Part shown: positions 15,118-23,315 of the stretch, in pieces
Layout: every line of letters begins with the position of its first letter
How positions within the stretch are numbered: position 1 is the stretch's first letter
Source of the DNA: a virus
DNA: 30,628 nt
Reading direction: 5' to 3' (one strand)
Virus record (IMG/VR): IMGVR_UViG_3300032294_001141
Location: 1-30,628 of that record
Notes under the pieces: generated by a model
Seen by the model: the letters and a program-made list of their open reading frames with translations, nothing else
What the model was told of the DNA's origin: nothing
Database searches by the model: none
Program-made: the position numbers and the translations under genes

Positions 15118-16437
15118 ATGGCAATAGATGTAAGCTACAGAGATACCTATACAACTTCAGCAGAGGATTTATCTCGTACTAATAGAAATTTTATTATAAA
15201 CGAAGGAGTAGCTTTTGATGGTATGAGGGTTACTCAATCAGGTACTCCTGGTATGAGTGTTGCTGTAGCTACTGGAACTGGATATTTTTATGGATCAGGA
15301 AGCAATGCCAATGTAATGTATGAATTTTATTCAGATGCAAGTGAAACTGTAACTATTGGAGCTTCTGGAGTACAAGGAAGGATAGATATAATCTGTCTAA
15401 AAGTAGATGCTTCCACTGGTGTAGCTAGTATTGTAGCTGTAGCTGGGACTCCTTCAGGATCTCCTGCTGTACCTGCCACACCTGCTTCTCACTATAAATT
15501 AGCTGAGGTAGCTGTTGGAGCTGGTGTAACTTCTATCACCAATGCTAATATTACAGATAGAAGAAGGTCTGTGTTTGTAGCACCTACTGGAGCAAGAAAT
15601 CAAGGGCTTATAAATGGATATATTATTTCTTCTGTAGCTTCTAATAATTTAACTGTATCTATAAGTACAAGTCCTACTTCTGTTGTAGCTCCAACTGTAA
15701 CTAACCCAGTGGGGGTTTGGGTAGGTGGAACTTTAAGGTGGATAACATCGGCTTTAACTTTTACTCGTAATGGAGGGACAAGTTCATTAAATATGGGGTC
15801 ATCTGAACTTGCAACAAGAGAAGTAGATTTATTTTCATATTTACAATGGAATACAACTACTCAATCTATAAACCTTTTAGCTTCTCGCACACCCTATGCA
15901 AGAAAAATGTCTGGATTTGTAAATTCAGCTACTGACTCAAAAGGAGTTTTAGGAATTGTAAATTATAATTCTAATGATGATGTAGTTTTGGTAGATAGAT
16001 TTTCAGCTACATCTAACTCAAGCAATAACTTTACGGCTACTGGGAATGTATATGGAGAGCCTGTTTGTGAAACAAGGTGGTTAACTTGGCTACCTACAAT
16101 TAGTGGATCTGGGTCAATGACTTTAAGTGTAGGGACTGTAGATTATGCTAGATATAAAATAGTAAATAATAATGTGTTTATATCTTTAAGCTTAAATAAT
16201 TATACAACTGGAGGAACTGCTAGTAATTTTATTAGAGCTAGTTTGCCTATAACTCAATCACCTATTACAGGAAATTGGAGACACGGAGCTACTTATTTTG
16301 TAAATAATGGAGCAAATACAGTAGGACAATTTGGATTTGGAACTTCTGGAGTTATAGAATTTGGGAAACTTGATGTATCTAATTTAACTTTAGGAACTGG
16401 ATACTATGCTGGAGTAACTTCTTCTTACGAAATCTAA
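15118..16437 (+). CDS. Baseplate / receptor-binding tail protein
   Basis: A 439-residue protein starting MAIDVSYRDTYTTSAEDLSR. The first 150 residues have the pattern of phage structural proteins that attach to the baseplate: FIINEGVAFDGMRVTQSG, GRIDIICLKVDASTGV, HYKLAEVAVGAGVTSITNAN and ITDRRRSVF. The rest is Ser/Thr/Asn/Gly-rich beta sequence, fitting a trimeric stalk or head domain. It is likely an attachment or receptor-binding component, upstream of the membrane and fibre genes. Confidence 0.65.
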   Translation: MAIDVSYRDTYTTSAEDLSRTNRNFIINEGVAFDGMRVTQSGTPGMSVAVATGTGYFYGSGSNANVMYEFYSDASETVTIGASGVQGRIDIICLKVDASTGVASIVAVAGTPSGSPAVPATPASHYKLAEVAVGAGVTSITNANITDRRRSVFVAPTGARNQGLINGYIISSVASNNLTVSISTSPTSVVAPTVTNPVGVWVGGTLRWITSALTFTRNGGTSSLNMGSSELATREVDLFSYLQWNTTTQSINLLASRTPYARKMSGFVNSATDSKGVLGIVNYNSNDDVVLVDRFSATSNSSNNFTATGNVYGEPVCETRWLTWLPTISGSGSMTLSVGTVDYARYKIVNNNVFISLSLNNYTTGGTASNFIRASLPITQSPITGNWRHGATYFVNNGANTVGQFGFGTSGVIEFGKLDVSNLTLGTGYYAGVTSSYEI

Positions 16438-16447
16438 CAACAACCCT

Positions 16448-16636
16448 ATGAATAACAAGAAATGGTACCAATCAAAAACAATTGTAGCTAGTATAATCAC
16501 TTTAGTTATATCAGCTTTAGAAATAGCCAATACAGCCCTATTAGGTGGTGGAGTAGATGATACAGCCATAATTACTTTAATCACCTCAGCAGTGGCAGTT
16601 TATGGGCGAATTACAGCTAAAGATTTTATAGAATAG
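16448..16636 (+). CDS. Holin-like membrane protein
   Basis: A 62-residue protein, MNNKKWYQSKTIVASIITLV at the start. It has a short basic N-terminus, a hydrophobic segment at about 12-30 and a second weaker one at about 38-53 (DTAIITLITSAVAVYGRI), ending ITAKDFIE. Two-pass small proteins with KKWYQSKT and YGR motifs occur as holins or holin-like proteins in tail-to-lysis regions. The endolysin is 7 kb downstream in another operon, so the assignment is tentative. Confidence 0.5.
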   Translation: MNNKKWYQSKTIVASIITLVISALEIANTALLGGGVDDTAIITLITSAVAVYGRITAKDFIE

Positions 16637-16638
16637 GT

Positions 16639-16992
16639 ATGAAAATAGAGCATATTGAAAAATTAGACTCAATTATAGATAATCCCAATCAGCATAACAC
16701 TGAAGAAAAACTTAGTATTGTAATTAGAGTAGTTAGAGATATTGCTATGCAGGTAAGAGAACATTATAATTCAATAGGATTGTTAAGAGATATGATAAAA
16801 ACAATACAAGATACTTTAGAAGGACTTGATAGTAAATTATTTGGGAATAAAGAAAGCGAAGGGACAATCTATACATTAAAATCACAAGTAAATATGATGA
16901 AAAGAAGTTTTGATAACTTTACTAAATTGTTATGGGTTGTATTAGGAACGGTAGCAATAGATATGATTTTTAGATTTTTTAATATAATATAA
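16639..16992 (+). CDS. Coiled-coil protein with C-terminal membrane anchor
   Basis: A 117-residue protein. A helical, charged body (about 1-92; HYNSIGLLRDMIKTIQDTLE) precedes a single hydrophobic C-terminal segment, LLWVVLGTVAIDMIFRFFNI. This is the layout of XhlA-like or holin-accessory proteins that sit on the inner membrane face. It starts 2 bases after the holin-like gene, so the two probably act together. It could also be a tail-tip assembly helper. Confidence 0.5.
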   Translation: MKIEHIEKLDSIIDNPNQHNTEEKLSIVIRVVRDIAMQVREHYNSIGLLRDMIKTIQDTLEGLDSKLFGNKESEGTIYTLKSQVNMMKRSFDNFTKLLWVVLGTVAIDMIFRFFNII

Positions 16993-16993
16993 T

Positions 16994-17386
16994 ATGTGTA
17001 ATTCATCAGACGGACAATTAAATCATACTAAAGGAGATAGTTTATCTAGAATTATTACTATAGAATATAGTGATGGGACTGCTTTTAATTTAACTGGATA
17101 TACTGCTTTTTTTACTATTAAAAATTTAGATGATGAAAGTCTTGATGATAGTTCTGCTATATTTACTAAATCTTGGGTAGTAGTTTCTTTTGTAGATCAA
17201 AAAACTGGAACCACTATAACTCCTGCTAATGGAAAAACTTTATTAACTGCAACTGCTAGTGAAATGTCTATTCAACCAAATATATATAAATATGATATAC
17301 AAATAAAATCACCTGCTGGGGAAATAACTACAGTAATAATCGGACAAATTCAAATTATAGATGATACAACTAAAAGGATAGTATGA
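16994..17386 (+). CDS. Baseplate upper-protein-like N-terminal domain (BppU-like)
   Basis: A 130-residue protein with the beta-sandwich pattern of BppU-type N-terminal domains: a GDS/GDT start (KGDSLSRIITIEYSDGTAF), NLTGYTAFFTIKN, then IYKYDIQIKSPAGEITTVI and a final IGQIQIIDDTT. In BppU proteins this domain docks side fibres on the Dit core. Here it is separate and overlaps the next gene by ATGA, so the two proteins may assemble as one fibre. Confidence 0.6.
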   Translation: MCNSSDGQLNHTKGDSLSRIITIEYSDGTAFNLTGYTAFFTIKNLDDESLDDSSAIFTKSWVVVSFVDQKTGTTITPANGKTLLTATASEMSIQPNIYKYDIQIKSPAGEITTVIIGQIQIIDDTTKRIV

Positions 17387-18369
17387 GCAATGATATAAAT
17401 GCTATAATTGACAATAGACCAATTGAAGCAATTATAGATAATAAATCAATTCAAGCTACTATTGACAATAGAGAAATTAAAGCTACTATTGACCAACAAT
17501 CAATTCAAGCAACTATTGACAATAGAGAAATTAAAGCTACTATTGAGGGAGTTATTGTTAATCTACCTGGTGGTTTTACTGATGTTGTTGTTGTAAATGT
17601 TAGAAATACAACTAATGAAACTTTATTAAAAGGGACTGCCGTTTATATCAATGGAGCTACAGGTCAAATCTCTACAGTAGCTAAAGCTATTGCTACTTCT
17701 GATGCAACTTCTGCTCAAACTTTAGGTTTAATCAATGCTGATTTGCCTAAAAACACAAACGGACAAGCTACTATTATTGGTTTAGTTGATGATATAAATA
17801 CCTCTGCTTATACAGACGGTCAACAATTATATTTAAGCCCTACTATTGCGGGAGGGTTAACCGCTACTAAACCTTATGCCCCAGACCATTTAGTATATAT
17901 AGGAATTGTTGAATATGCTCATCCAGTTCACGGAAAAATATTTGTTAAAGTTCAAAATGGATATGAGTTAGATGAATTACATGATGTTTCAGCTAGAAAC
18001 CCTTCTAACAATGATTTTATTAAATATAATAGTACAAGTGGGCTTTGGGATAAAACACAGCTTAAAACTATAAATAATCAATCTATTTTAGGAAGTGGAA
18101 ATATAACTATATCTGGAGGTAGTGTTGCTGAAACTTTTAATACTGTATCTAAAAATCTTAATTCTTGGAACGAAATTTGGAGTTTAACTAATGGTTATAT
18201 AAATTCTAAAATATATACAAATGGAACTAATACAATAACTAAAACTATAAATTGGAACAATGGACTTATAACTTCTATTGTACTTAGTGGTGATACTCCA
18301 ACTGGTATAGATTTAATTAAAACTTTTGATTATACTAATACAAACTCAGTAGAAATAACTTACTCTTAA
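17383..18369 (+). CDS. Fibre protein with N-terminal 9-residue repeats
   Basis: A 328-residue protein. Residues 7-56 are built from six 9-residue units of the form A-x-I-D-N-x-x-I-x (for example AIIDNRPIE, ATIDNREIK, ATIDQQSIQ). The following LPGGFTDVVVVNVRNTTNET opens a domain common in tail proteins (GTAVYINGATGQISTVAKA, LGLINADLPKNTNGQATIIG). The C-terminal part resembles adhesin-like fibre tips (SILGSGNITISGG). It probably forms a fibre shaft, with the repeats as a regular beta structure. Confidence 0.65.
   Translation: MSNDINAIIDNRPIEAIIDNKSIQATIDNREIKATIDQQSIQATIDNREIKATIEGVIVNLPGGFTDVVVVNVRNTTNETLLKGTAVYINGATGQISTVAKAIATSDATSAQTLGLINADLPKNTNGQATIIGLVDDINTSAYTDGQQLYLSPTIAGGLTATKPYAPDHLVYIGIVEYAHPVHGKIFVKVQNGYELDELHDVSARNPSNNDFIKYNSTSGLWDKTQLKTINNQSILGSGNITISGGSVAETFNTVSKNLNSWNEIWSLTNGYINSKIYTNGTNTITKTINWNNGLITSIVLSGDTPTGIDLIKTFDYTNTNSVEITYS
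17401..17550 (+). repeat. 27-base tandem repeats (54-base higher unit) in fibre gene
   Basis: Six 27-base units encode the 9-residue repeats. Units three and five, and four with the unit before three, are almost identical, giving a 54-base period (TCAATTC begins at 17446 and again at 17500). This array could gain or lose units by slippage. Confidence 0.85.
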
Positions 18370-18373
18370 ATAT

Positions 18374-21300
18374 ATGGCAAATCAGACTGTAACAACTGGA
18401 ACTCCTACATCTCCTATAAATTATGATGATGCTTCAATAAGTGGTTTACTTAATGGAGAGTCTATAACTATTAACGGGGGAGCTGTTCGTATTGATTCTG
18501 ATGTTAGATGGAATCAACAAGCTGCGGTTTTTGGTGGTTTATCATTAAGTAGCACTTTAGGAGGGTCTCTTGTTATTAACGGTTCTCAAGTTTGGGAAAT
18601 TCCTTTTTCGGCATCGACCGGAAATGTTCCAACACAAGGTGCTTTAGGAACTAATGGAGTTTTAGGTGGAACTAGTGGAGCTACAGGTGAACTTACTAGA
18701 GTGTGGGCTACTGGTTCACTAGAGCCTGCTACTGCTGGTGGGGCTATGCCAGCGACGGGATTTATCAAACTTCGTAGCAAAACAGGTAATTTTCAAAATG
18801 GAGAGACAATTACACTTCCTGGAGGTGCTACAATTACTGCTTCTAGTGCTGGTAAAAGGTCTTGGGTTCACATTGTAGGCAGGGAAGGCCAATCTTGTTC
18901 AATTCCACGGCTTGGTAATTTTGCCATTACAGGTGATTGGTACGAACTTGGAACAACAAACGGTCTTGATGACCAGACAATACAATTTCCAGTAGCAGAT
19001 GAATGCCCTGCTCTTCAAATTGAAACTTCAGCTGGGTCTGGGGTTTATGAGTGGTGGTTAAATGCTGGACGAAAATGGGTCGGACAAGTGCAATTTGCAT
19101 CGGCTGTTCAAAATATGACAGAAACAGTTAATATTGCAACAAGACCTAATTACAATGACCCCGCTGGGTTTATGACGACAGCAAGACAACTTAGAGAAAC
19201 TGCAACGACCAGTGTTCATACAACCGCATTGTCTTTATCCGCAAGTACGATTGAAACTGGTATATATACACTTAGAACATACATTAAAAAAGACACTCGT
19301 CGTTATGGTTTTGTTCAAATAGCTTCAGGAGTAGCAAGTGCAGACCGTTATGGAGTAATTATTGATTTTGATGCTTCTGGAGCGGTGGTTGCCACACCTA
19401 CAGTTGGAACACCTCTTAATACAAGCAACACCGTTACAAGTATTGGGGGCGGTTGGTATATGGTAGAACTTACAATTAATGTTGTGTCAATTTCAACAAG
19501 CACTCTGCTTGGAGCTGTTGGTGCATCAAACTCAGCGACACCCACCTTAGTAAACGGGCAACCTTCGTATCTTGGGGTGATAACTGAGGGTATTTGGTAC
19601 ACAGAGCTTCAATTAATTGCTCCTTCTTCTATCCAATATGTAAATAGCACGGATGAACGAGGTAAATTCTTTTTTTCTAACCCTCAAACAGGAATCATTA
19701 CTTTAGCTCAAAGAACAGGAAGAACAGCTGGATTAAAACCTCCAAGCGGGTGCAAAATAAGAATACCTAATGTCATATGTTCAAATGCTCCCGTTATTGA
19801 TTATACAATCAATTCTGTACAACAACCTGGTGCTACTCCTGGACGATATGGTTTTACTACAACCTCTGCTGGAGCTTTATCAATTTCCCACGCCACATTA
19901 AATTGGTATCAAGCAATAAGTTCAGCATTTTCAATTATATTACAAAATAGTGCTTTAACAGCTTGGAGTGCTGGTGCTGTTGCGTCGTCACAAACCTATA
20001 GTAATTTAGGAATTGGTCTTTCTCGTGATAATTTAACAAGTGGTTTCTTTACTGTCGGCAGTACTCAGACAGGTGGAACCATTACGGACATTAGGGTTTG
20101 CCGAGACCAAATTAACAGTGTTTGTTTAACAATTTCTGCTTGTTCTAATTTTGATATCACACGGGCAAGAATAGAATCATTTGGAAATGGTCAAGGTAGA
20201 GTTGGACGAGTTAATGCAGCTGGAGCGGGTGTGAGTGCTGTTAACTCTTCAAACTTAACATTTGATGATTGCACAATTGTTGGAACTACTTTAACACTTA
20301 CTACCTGTAATAACTCAACTGTAAAAAATACAAAATATGCTGAACGAATTACTGGGGAAACAGCTTCAAACGACGGTGGTACTGGTGTTAATATTATTAC
20401 ATCTTGTTCAAACATTGATGTTGAAGGATTTGCTACAATATCAGGGCTTACTAATGTTCACCCTCAAGCTTGTCTTGTTAATGTTCAAGTAAACTGTACT
20501 AATATTGATGTGCGAAACATTGGAACACCTACATCTCCTTTTAACGGAGGGTCTGCTAACCAAACCGCTAATGCTGTTCGCTTTGGTGGTACTGTTTTTA
20601 ATAGTGATGCTCGTCGAGTATATACAGAAAATTTATCTAGTGTTGCTGTTGCTTATGCATCTACAAATCAAAAGATTAGACTTTATAATGTATGGGGGGA
20701 TGCAGCTGATAGTTTAACATCTGTAACTGGACTTGATGTTTTGGCACAAGGATGCCGTTGGTCAAACACGGGTGCAGCACAAAATGCGGTGTATGGTGTT
20801 CACTGGGAAGATGCTTTTACAGGTACAACTAGTGGAAGGTTGGTAATATGGGGCAATGAGCCATTACCAGAAACTGCTTCTCAATGTAGTTTTACTTTTG
20901 GCACAAATGCTGGGTTTACATCGGCTGGTAGTGCTGTTATGCCTAATGTGGGCGATGAAATTATTTGGACTATGCCCTACTTTGCTTTAGGACATACTGG
21001 GATAGCTCAATTTACTTATGGAAATAGTGCATCAGAAACTTGGTTATACAATGCTACAAATCCTCAAAACTTTGAGTTTACATATCAAATTGACAAAGGA
21101 AGTGGATTTTCTACTTGGAAACAATTTCTAAATATTGCTCGCCGAAGTGCTGGTGGAACATCTGGAACAAATACAATTACAGTTACATCTGCTGATTGGG
21201 ATGCTATGACAACTAAACCAGTTGTAGGAGATTATTTAGTTATGGGAACTGGTACAAGATTGCCAGCTAATACAACAATTACAAATATTGCAGGATATGT

Positions 21301-22252
21301 ATTAACCCTTTCAAATAATTTTGCAACTAGTGCTTCAGCAAATGAATTGATGTATTTTTATAAAGATATAAGAAATGAAGTAATTTCATCTACTACTGGA
21401 TATGCCTTAAAAGTTAAATGCAGGGTCAATACCGCAAACACTTCCAATGCTTACACAAACCTCCGTATTCCGTTTGACACTAATGCAACAGCACAGCAAG
21501 AGCAATATCCACTACCCACTACTCAATTAAGCGGGACTGTATCTGGTATTTTAGATGGTTCTCGTATTCAAGTTTATAATCAAACAACAGATACAGAAAT
21601 TGCTAATGAAATTGTTACTGGTACATCGTGGACTTATTTATACGATGAAGGTACAGATTTTACTGACGGAGATATTATTCGTGTAAGACTTGCTTTATTT
21701 TCAGGGACTACAGCATCTAAAGATTTTGAAGCTTTAGCAATAGCCTCTTCAGCTGGATGGGCATTATTAGGAAATCAAATTACAGATGATGTTTATGTTG
21801 CAAACGGTATAAATGGGAATTCTGTAACAGAGTTTACTTTAGATTATCCAAATGTACAAGTAGATATTAACGACCCCGACGGTACTACTACTATTGCAAG
21901 ACTTTATGCTTTTTGGTGTAAAGAAAGAGCTACTGAAACAGGAATAAGAGATTTAATAAATGGAATTATAGCGGAAGATACAGGTAACTATAAAATTATT
22001 ACATCTATTATAGACTTAAAATTAGACAATACAGCTAGTACTGGAGTTATATTTACTGATGATATTAGGCTTTATAGAGATGATGGTGTAGCTCCAATAG
22101 TAACTTCTACAACAGGAGGTGGCTCTATAACTCTTTATGCTGGAAAAGTTTATGTAGTCTCCACTGGTGGAAGTGCTTTAACTCCAGAAGAGTCAGCTAA
22201 ATTAGACCAGATAGCTAAAGATACTAAGACAACTATTGCATTAAGTGCTTAA
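18374..22252 (+). CDS. Giant tail fibre / spike protein
   Basis: A 1292-residue protein, by far the largest here. Recognisable parts: Gly/Ser-rich N-terminal beta region; a jelly-roll-like segment at about 275-420 with GIYTLRTYIKKDTRRYGFVQ and GGGWYMVELTINV, typical of sugar-binding domains in phage fibres; a Cys/Asn-rich repeating region at about 560-800 (SACSNFDITRARIESF, NSSNLTFDDCTIVG, NCTNIDVRNI) that looks like a right-handed parallel beta-helix; and a C-terminal head ending GGSALTPEESAKLDQIAKDT. It likely binds, and may cut, a host surface sugar. The middle is richer in G+C and uses CGN and ACG codons more than its flanks, a sign of exchange. Confidence 0.8.
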   Translation: MANQTVTTGTPTSPINYDDASISGLLNGESITINGGAVRIDSDVRWNQQAAVFGGLSLSSTLGGSLVINGSQVWEIPFSASTGNVPTQGALGTNGVLGGTSGATGELTRVWATGSLEPATAGGAMPATGFIKLRSKTGNFQNGETITLPGGATITASSAGKRSWVHIVGREGQSCSIPRLGNFAITGDWYELGTTNGLDDQTIQFPVADECPALQIETSAGSGVYEWWLNAGRKWVGQVQFASAVQNMTETVNIATRPNYNDPAGFMTTARQLRETATTSVHTTALSLSASTIETGIYTLRTYIKKDTRRYGFVQIASGVASADRYGVIIDFDASGAVVATPTVGTPLNTSNTVTSIGGGWYMVELTINVVSISTSTLLGAVGASNSATPTLVNGQPSYLGVITEGIWYTELQLIAPSSIQYVNSTDERGKFFFSNPQTGIITLAQRTGRTAGLKPPSGCKIRIPNVICSNAPVIDYTINSVQQPGATPGRYGFTTTSAGALSISHATLNWYQAISSAFSIILQNSALTAWSAGAVASSQTYSNLGIGLSRDNLTSGFFTVGSTQTGGTITDIRVCRDQINSVCLTISACSNFDITRARIESFGNGQGRVGRVNAAGAGVSAVNSSNLTFDDCTIVGTTLTLTTCNNSTVKNTKYAERITGETASNDGGTGVNIITSCSNIDVEGFATISGLTNVHPQACLVNVQVNCTNIDVRNIGTPTSPFNGGSANQTANAVRFGGTVFNSDARRVYTENLSSVAVAYASTNQKIRLYNVWGDAADSLTSVTGLDVLAQGCRWSNTGAAQNAVYGVHWEDAFTGTTSGRLVIWGNEPLPETASQCSFTFGTNAGFTSAGSAVMPNVGDEIIWTMPYFALGHTGIAQFTYGNSASETWLYNATNPQNFEFTYQIDKGSGFSTWKQFLNIARRSAGGTSGTNTITVTSADWDAMTTKPVVGDYLVMGTGTRLPANTTITNIAGYVLTLSNNFATSASANELMYFYKDIRNEVISSTTGYALKVKCRVNTANTSNAYTNLRIPFDTNATAQQEQYPLPTTQLSGTVSGILDGSRIQVYNQTTDTEIANEIVTGTSWTYLYDEGTDFTDGDIIRVRLALFSGTTASKDFEALAIASSAGWALLGNQITDDVYVANGINGNSVTEFTLDYPNVQVDINDPDGTTTIARLYAFWCKERATETGIRDLINGIIAEDTGNYKIITSIIDLKLDNTASTGVIFTDDIRLYRDDGVAPIVTSTTGGGSITLYAGKVYVVSTGGSALTPEESAKLDQIAKDTKTTIALSA

Positions 22253-22264
22253 ATATTGTATAAT
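22236..22264 (+). promoter_or_regulatory. Possible promoter at the end of the fibre gene
   Basis: TTGCAT (22236-22241), 17-base spacer, TATAAT (22259-22264). It overlaps the last fibre codons and would start a short RNA near 22271 that ends at the terminator 22333-22364. Confidence 0.4.
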
Positions 22265-22270
22265 ATATTT

Positions 22271-22366
22271 ATCCACAAATGTAATTGCTCTTTTAAGTGG
22301 ATGACATATACCTTTTCATAAATATTGCTATAAAGTACAAGAATTCATACACCTTGTGCTTTTTAG
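22271..22366 (+). ncRNA. Candidate small RNA A
   Basis: No convincing ORF is present. The stretch has a promoter-like sequence just upstream, a hairpin ATCCAC (22271-22276) with GTGGAT (22297-22302), and a terminator at its end. It may be a separate small RNA or simply the untranslated 3' end of the fibre mRNA. Confidence 0.35.
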
Positions 22367-22370
22367 TTTT
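22333..22370 (+). terminator. Terminator after the fibre gene
   Basis: Nine-pair stem AAGTACAAG (22333-22341) with CTTGTGCTT (22353-22361), one G-T wobble, followed by TTTTTAGTTTT. It closes the long late operon. Confidence 0.75.
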
Positions 22371-22453
22371 ATATAGTATATTTAAGATGTTGTATCCAAA
22401 CAACCACCTAAGTCAACTTGAAATGGGCTAGTGTAAAGTTGAACAATAAGCTC
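22371..22453 (+). other. Non-coding stretch with nested inverted repeats
   Basis: No ORF worth calling. It holds TCAACTT (22413-22419) with AAGTTGA (22436-22442), directly followed by ACAATAAGC (22443-22451) with GCTTATTGT (22466-22474). The second hairpin contains the -35 region of the next promoter, so it may be an operator or part of an upstream RNA. Confidence 0.45.
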
Positions 22454-22482
22454 TTGCAAACGGGGGCTTATTGTGTTATAAT
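22454..22482 (+). promoter_or_regulatory. Sigma70-type promoter inside a 9-bp inverted repeat
   Basis: TTGCAA (22454-22459), 17-base spacer, TATAAT (22477-22482). The arms ACAATAAGC and GCTTATTGT (22443-22474) bracket the -35 box, a layout suited to repressor binding. Confidence 0.5.
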
Positions 22483-22488
22483 TATAAT

Positions 22489-22600
22489 ATGTCCATACAT
22501 ATATCAGCTGTAAGTGTATGGTTGGGGTAGCTCCCTGTAAAACTCCCCTTATAGACTACAACTAGGCAATCCTGGGTGTATATCTGTAAGGGGCTATTTT
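22489..22600 (+). ncRNA. Candidate structured small RNA B
   Basis: Downstream of the promoter at 22454-22482 lies a non-coding, relatively G+C-rich stretch. CCATACA (22493-22499) pairs with TGTATGG (22515-22521). A strong 10-pair helix, CCCCTTATAG (22545-22554) with CTGTAAGGGG (22584-22593, one wobble), follows, then CTATTTTCG. GGGG at 22524-22527 could compete for the CCCC strand, so two folds are possible. The next promoter begins within 10 bases. It could be a trans-acting small RNA or a leader. Confidence 0.45.
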
Positions 22601-22603
22601 CGT

Positions 22604-22632
22604 TTGACAAAACTTGATAAATGTGGTATATT
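22604..22632 (+). promoter_or_regulatory. Strong sigma70-type promoter for the RusA-endolysin operon
   Basis: TTGACA (22604-22609), 17-base spacer, TATATT (22627-22632), 26 bases before the ATG at 22659. It is the best promoter match on the plus strand. Confidence 0.75.
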
Positions 22633-22658
22633 AAGGGTAAGTTAAAAACACTAAAAGT

Positions 22659-22943
22659 ATGAAAACAACTGTAAATAAAATGTATCTAAAATTACTTATA
22701 AATAATCCAGAACTGCAAAAAGAGTTTGAACAGTTTATATATAAAATTACAAAAGATAAAGTATTAAATAAACATTTACAATTAGTTGGAGAATTAAAAG
22801 AATTTGATTTACCAGAAGAGCAAGAATTATATAATTTATATATGTCTGGAGTAGAAGATGTTCAAACAAAAGCAGATAAAAAACCCTATAAAGATTTAAT
22901 AAAAAAAACTAGAAAAAACTTAGAAAAAATATATAAAGTATGA
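22659..22943 (+). CDS. Unknown helical protein, first gene of the operon
   Basis: A 94-residue, Lys/Glu-rich, probably all-helical protein (MKTTVNKMYLKLLINNPELQ at the start, KKTRKNLEKIYKV at the end). It starts in the AAAAGTATGAAAA context behind the strong promoter and overlaps the RusA gene by ATGA. No family recognised. Its coupling to a Holliday junction nuclease suggests a DNA-related or regulatory role. Confidence 0.7.
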   Translation: MKTTVNKMYLKLLINNPELQKEFEQFIYKITKDKVLNKHLQLVGELKEFDLPEEQELYNLYMSGVEDVQTKADKKPYKDLIKKTRKNLEKIYKV

Positions 22944-23311
22944 AAGAAATATATATTCCTAACAATGTGCCTAGCTCTAAAAATAGTAAAAGGTGGACTG
23001 GTAAGTTTTTAATTGGAAGTAAAACTACAATGGAATATAAGAAAAATGTAGGTGAATTTTATGCTTTATATAAAAAGCACTTCCATAATATGGTAAAAGA
23101 TAAAAACACACCTTACAGGGTAGAATTTACCTTTATACGGGATAGTAAAAGAAGGTTTGACTATTGTAATGCTATCCAAATTGTAGCAGATATGATGGTA
23201 GAATATAAATGGATAGAAGATGACAATGCGGATATATTTATCCCAGTATTTGCACCATATCAATATAAAAAAAATGATGGAGGTGTTATAATAAAAGTAT
23301 TAGATAATTAA
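22940..23311 (+). CDS. RusA-like Holliday junction nuclease with altered metal site
   Basis: A 123-residue protein with the RusA outline: N-terminal strand IYIPNNVPSSKNSKRW, then RRFDYCNAIQIVADMMVEYK (71-90) and IEDDNADIF (92-100). RusA dimers cut four-way junctions in phage recombination or debranch DNA before packaging. Family members have D-x-D-N in the first block; here it reads D74-Y-C76-N77, so one of the usual metal-binding Asp residues is Cys. D84 and D94/D95 are kept. Activity may be reduced or the site adjusted. It sits between a small helical protein and the endolysin. Confidence 0.75.
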   Translation: MKEIYIPNNVPSSKNSKRWTGKFLIGSKTTMEYKKNVGEFYALYKKHFHNMVKDKNTPYRVEFTFIRDSKRRFDYCNAIQIVADMMVEYKWIEDDNADIFIPVFAPYQYKKNDGGVIIKVLDN

Positions 23312-23315
23312 AACT

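Noticed and set aside
20505-20717. 70-residue ORF in another frame of the fibre gene
   Set aside because: A shadow frame inside the large fibre gene, with no start signal of its own.
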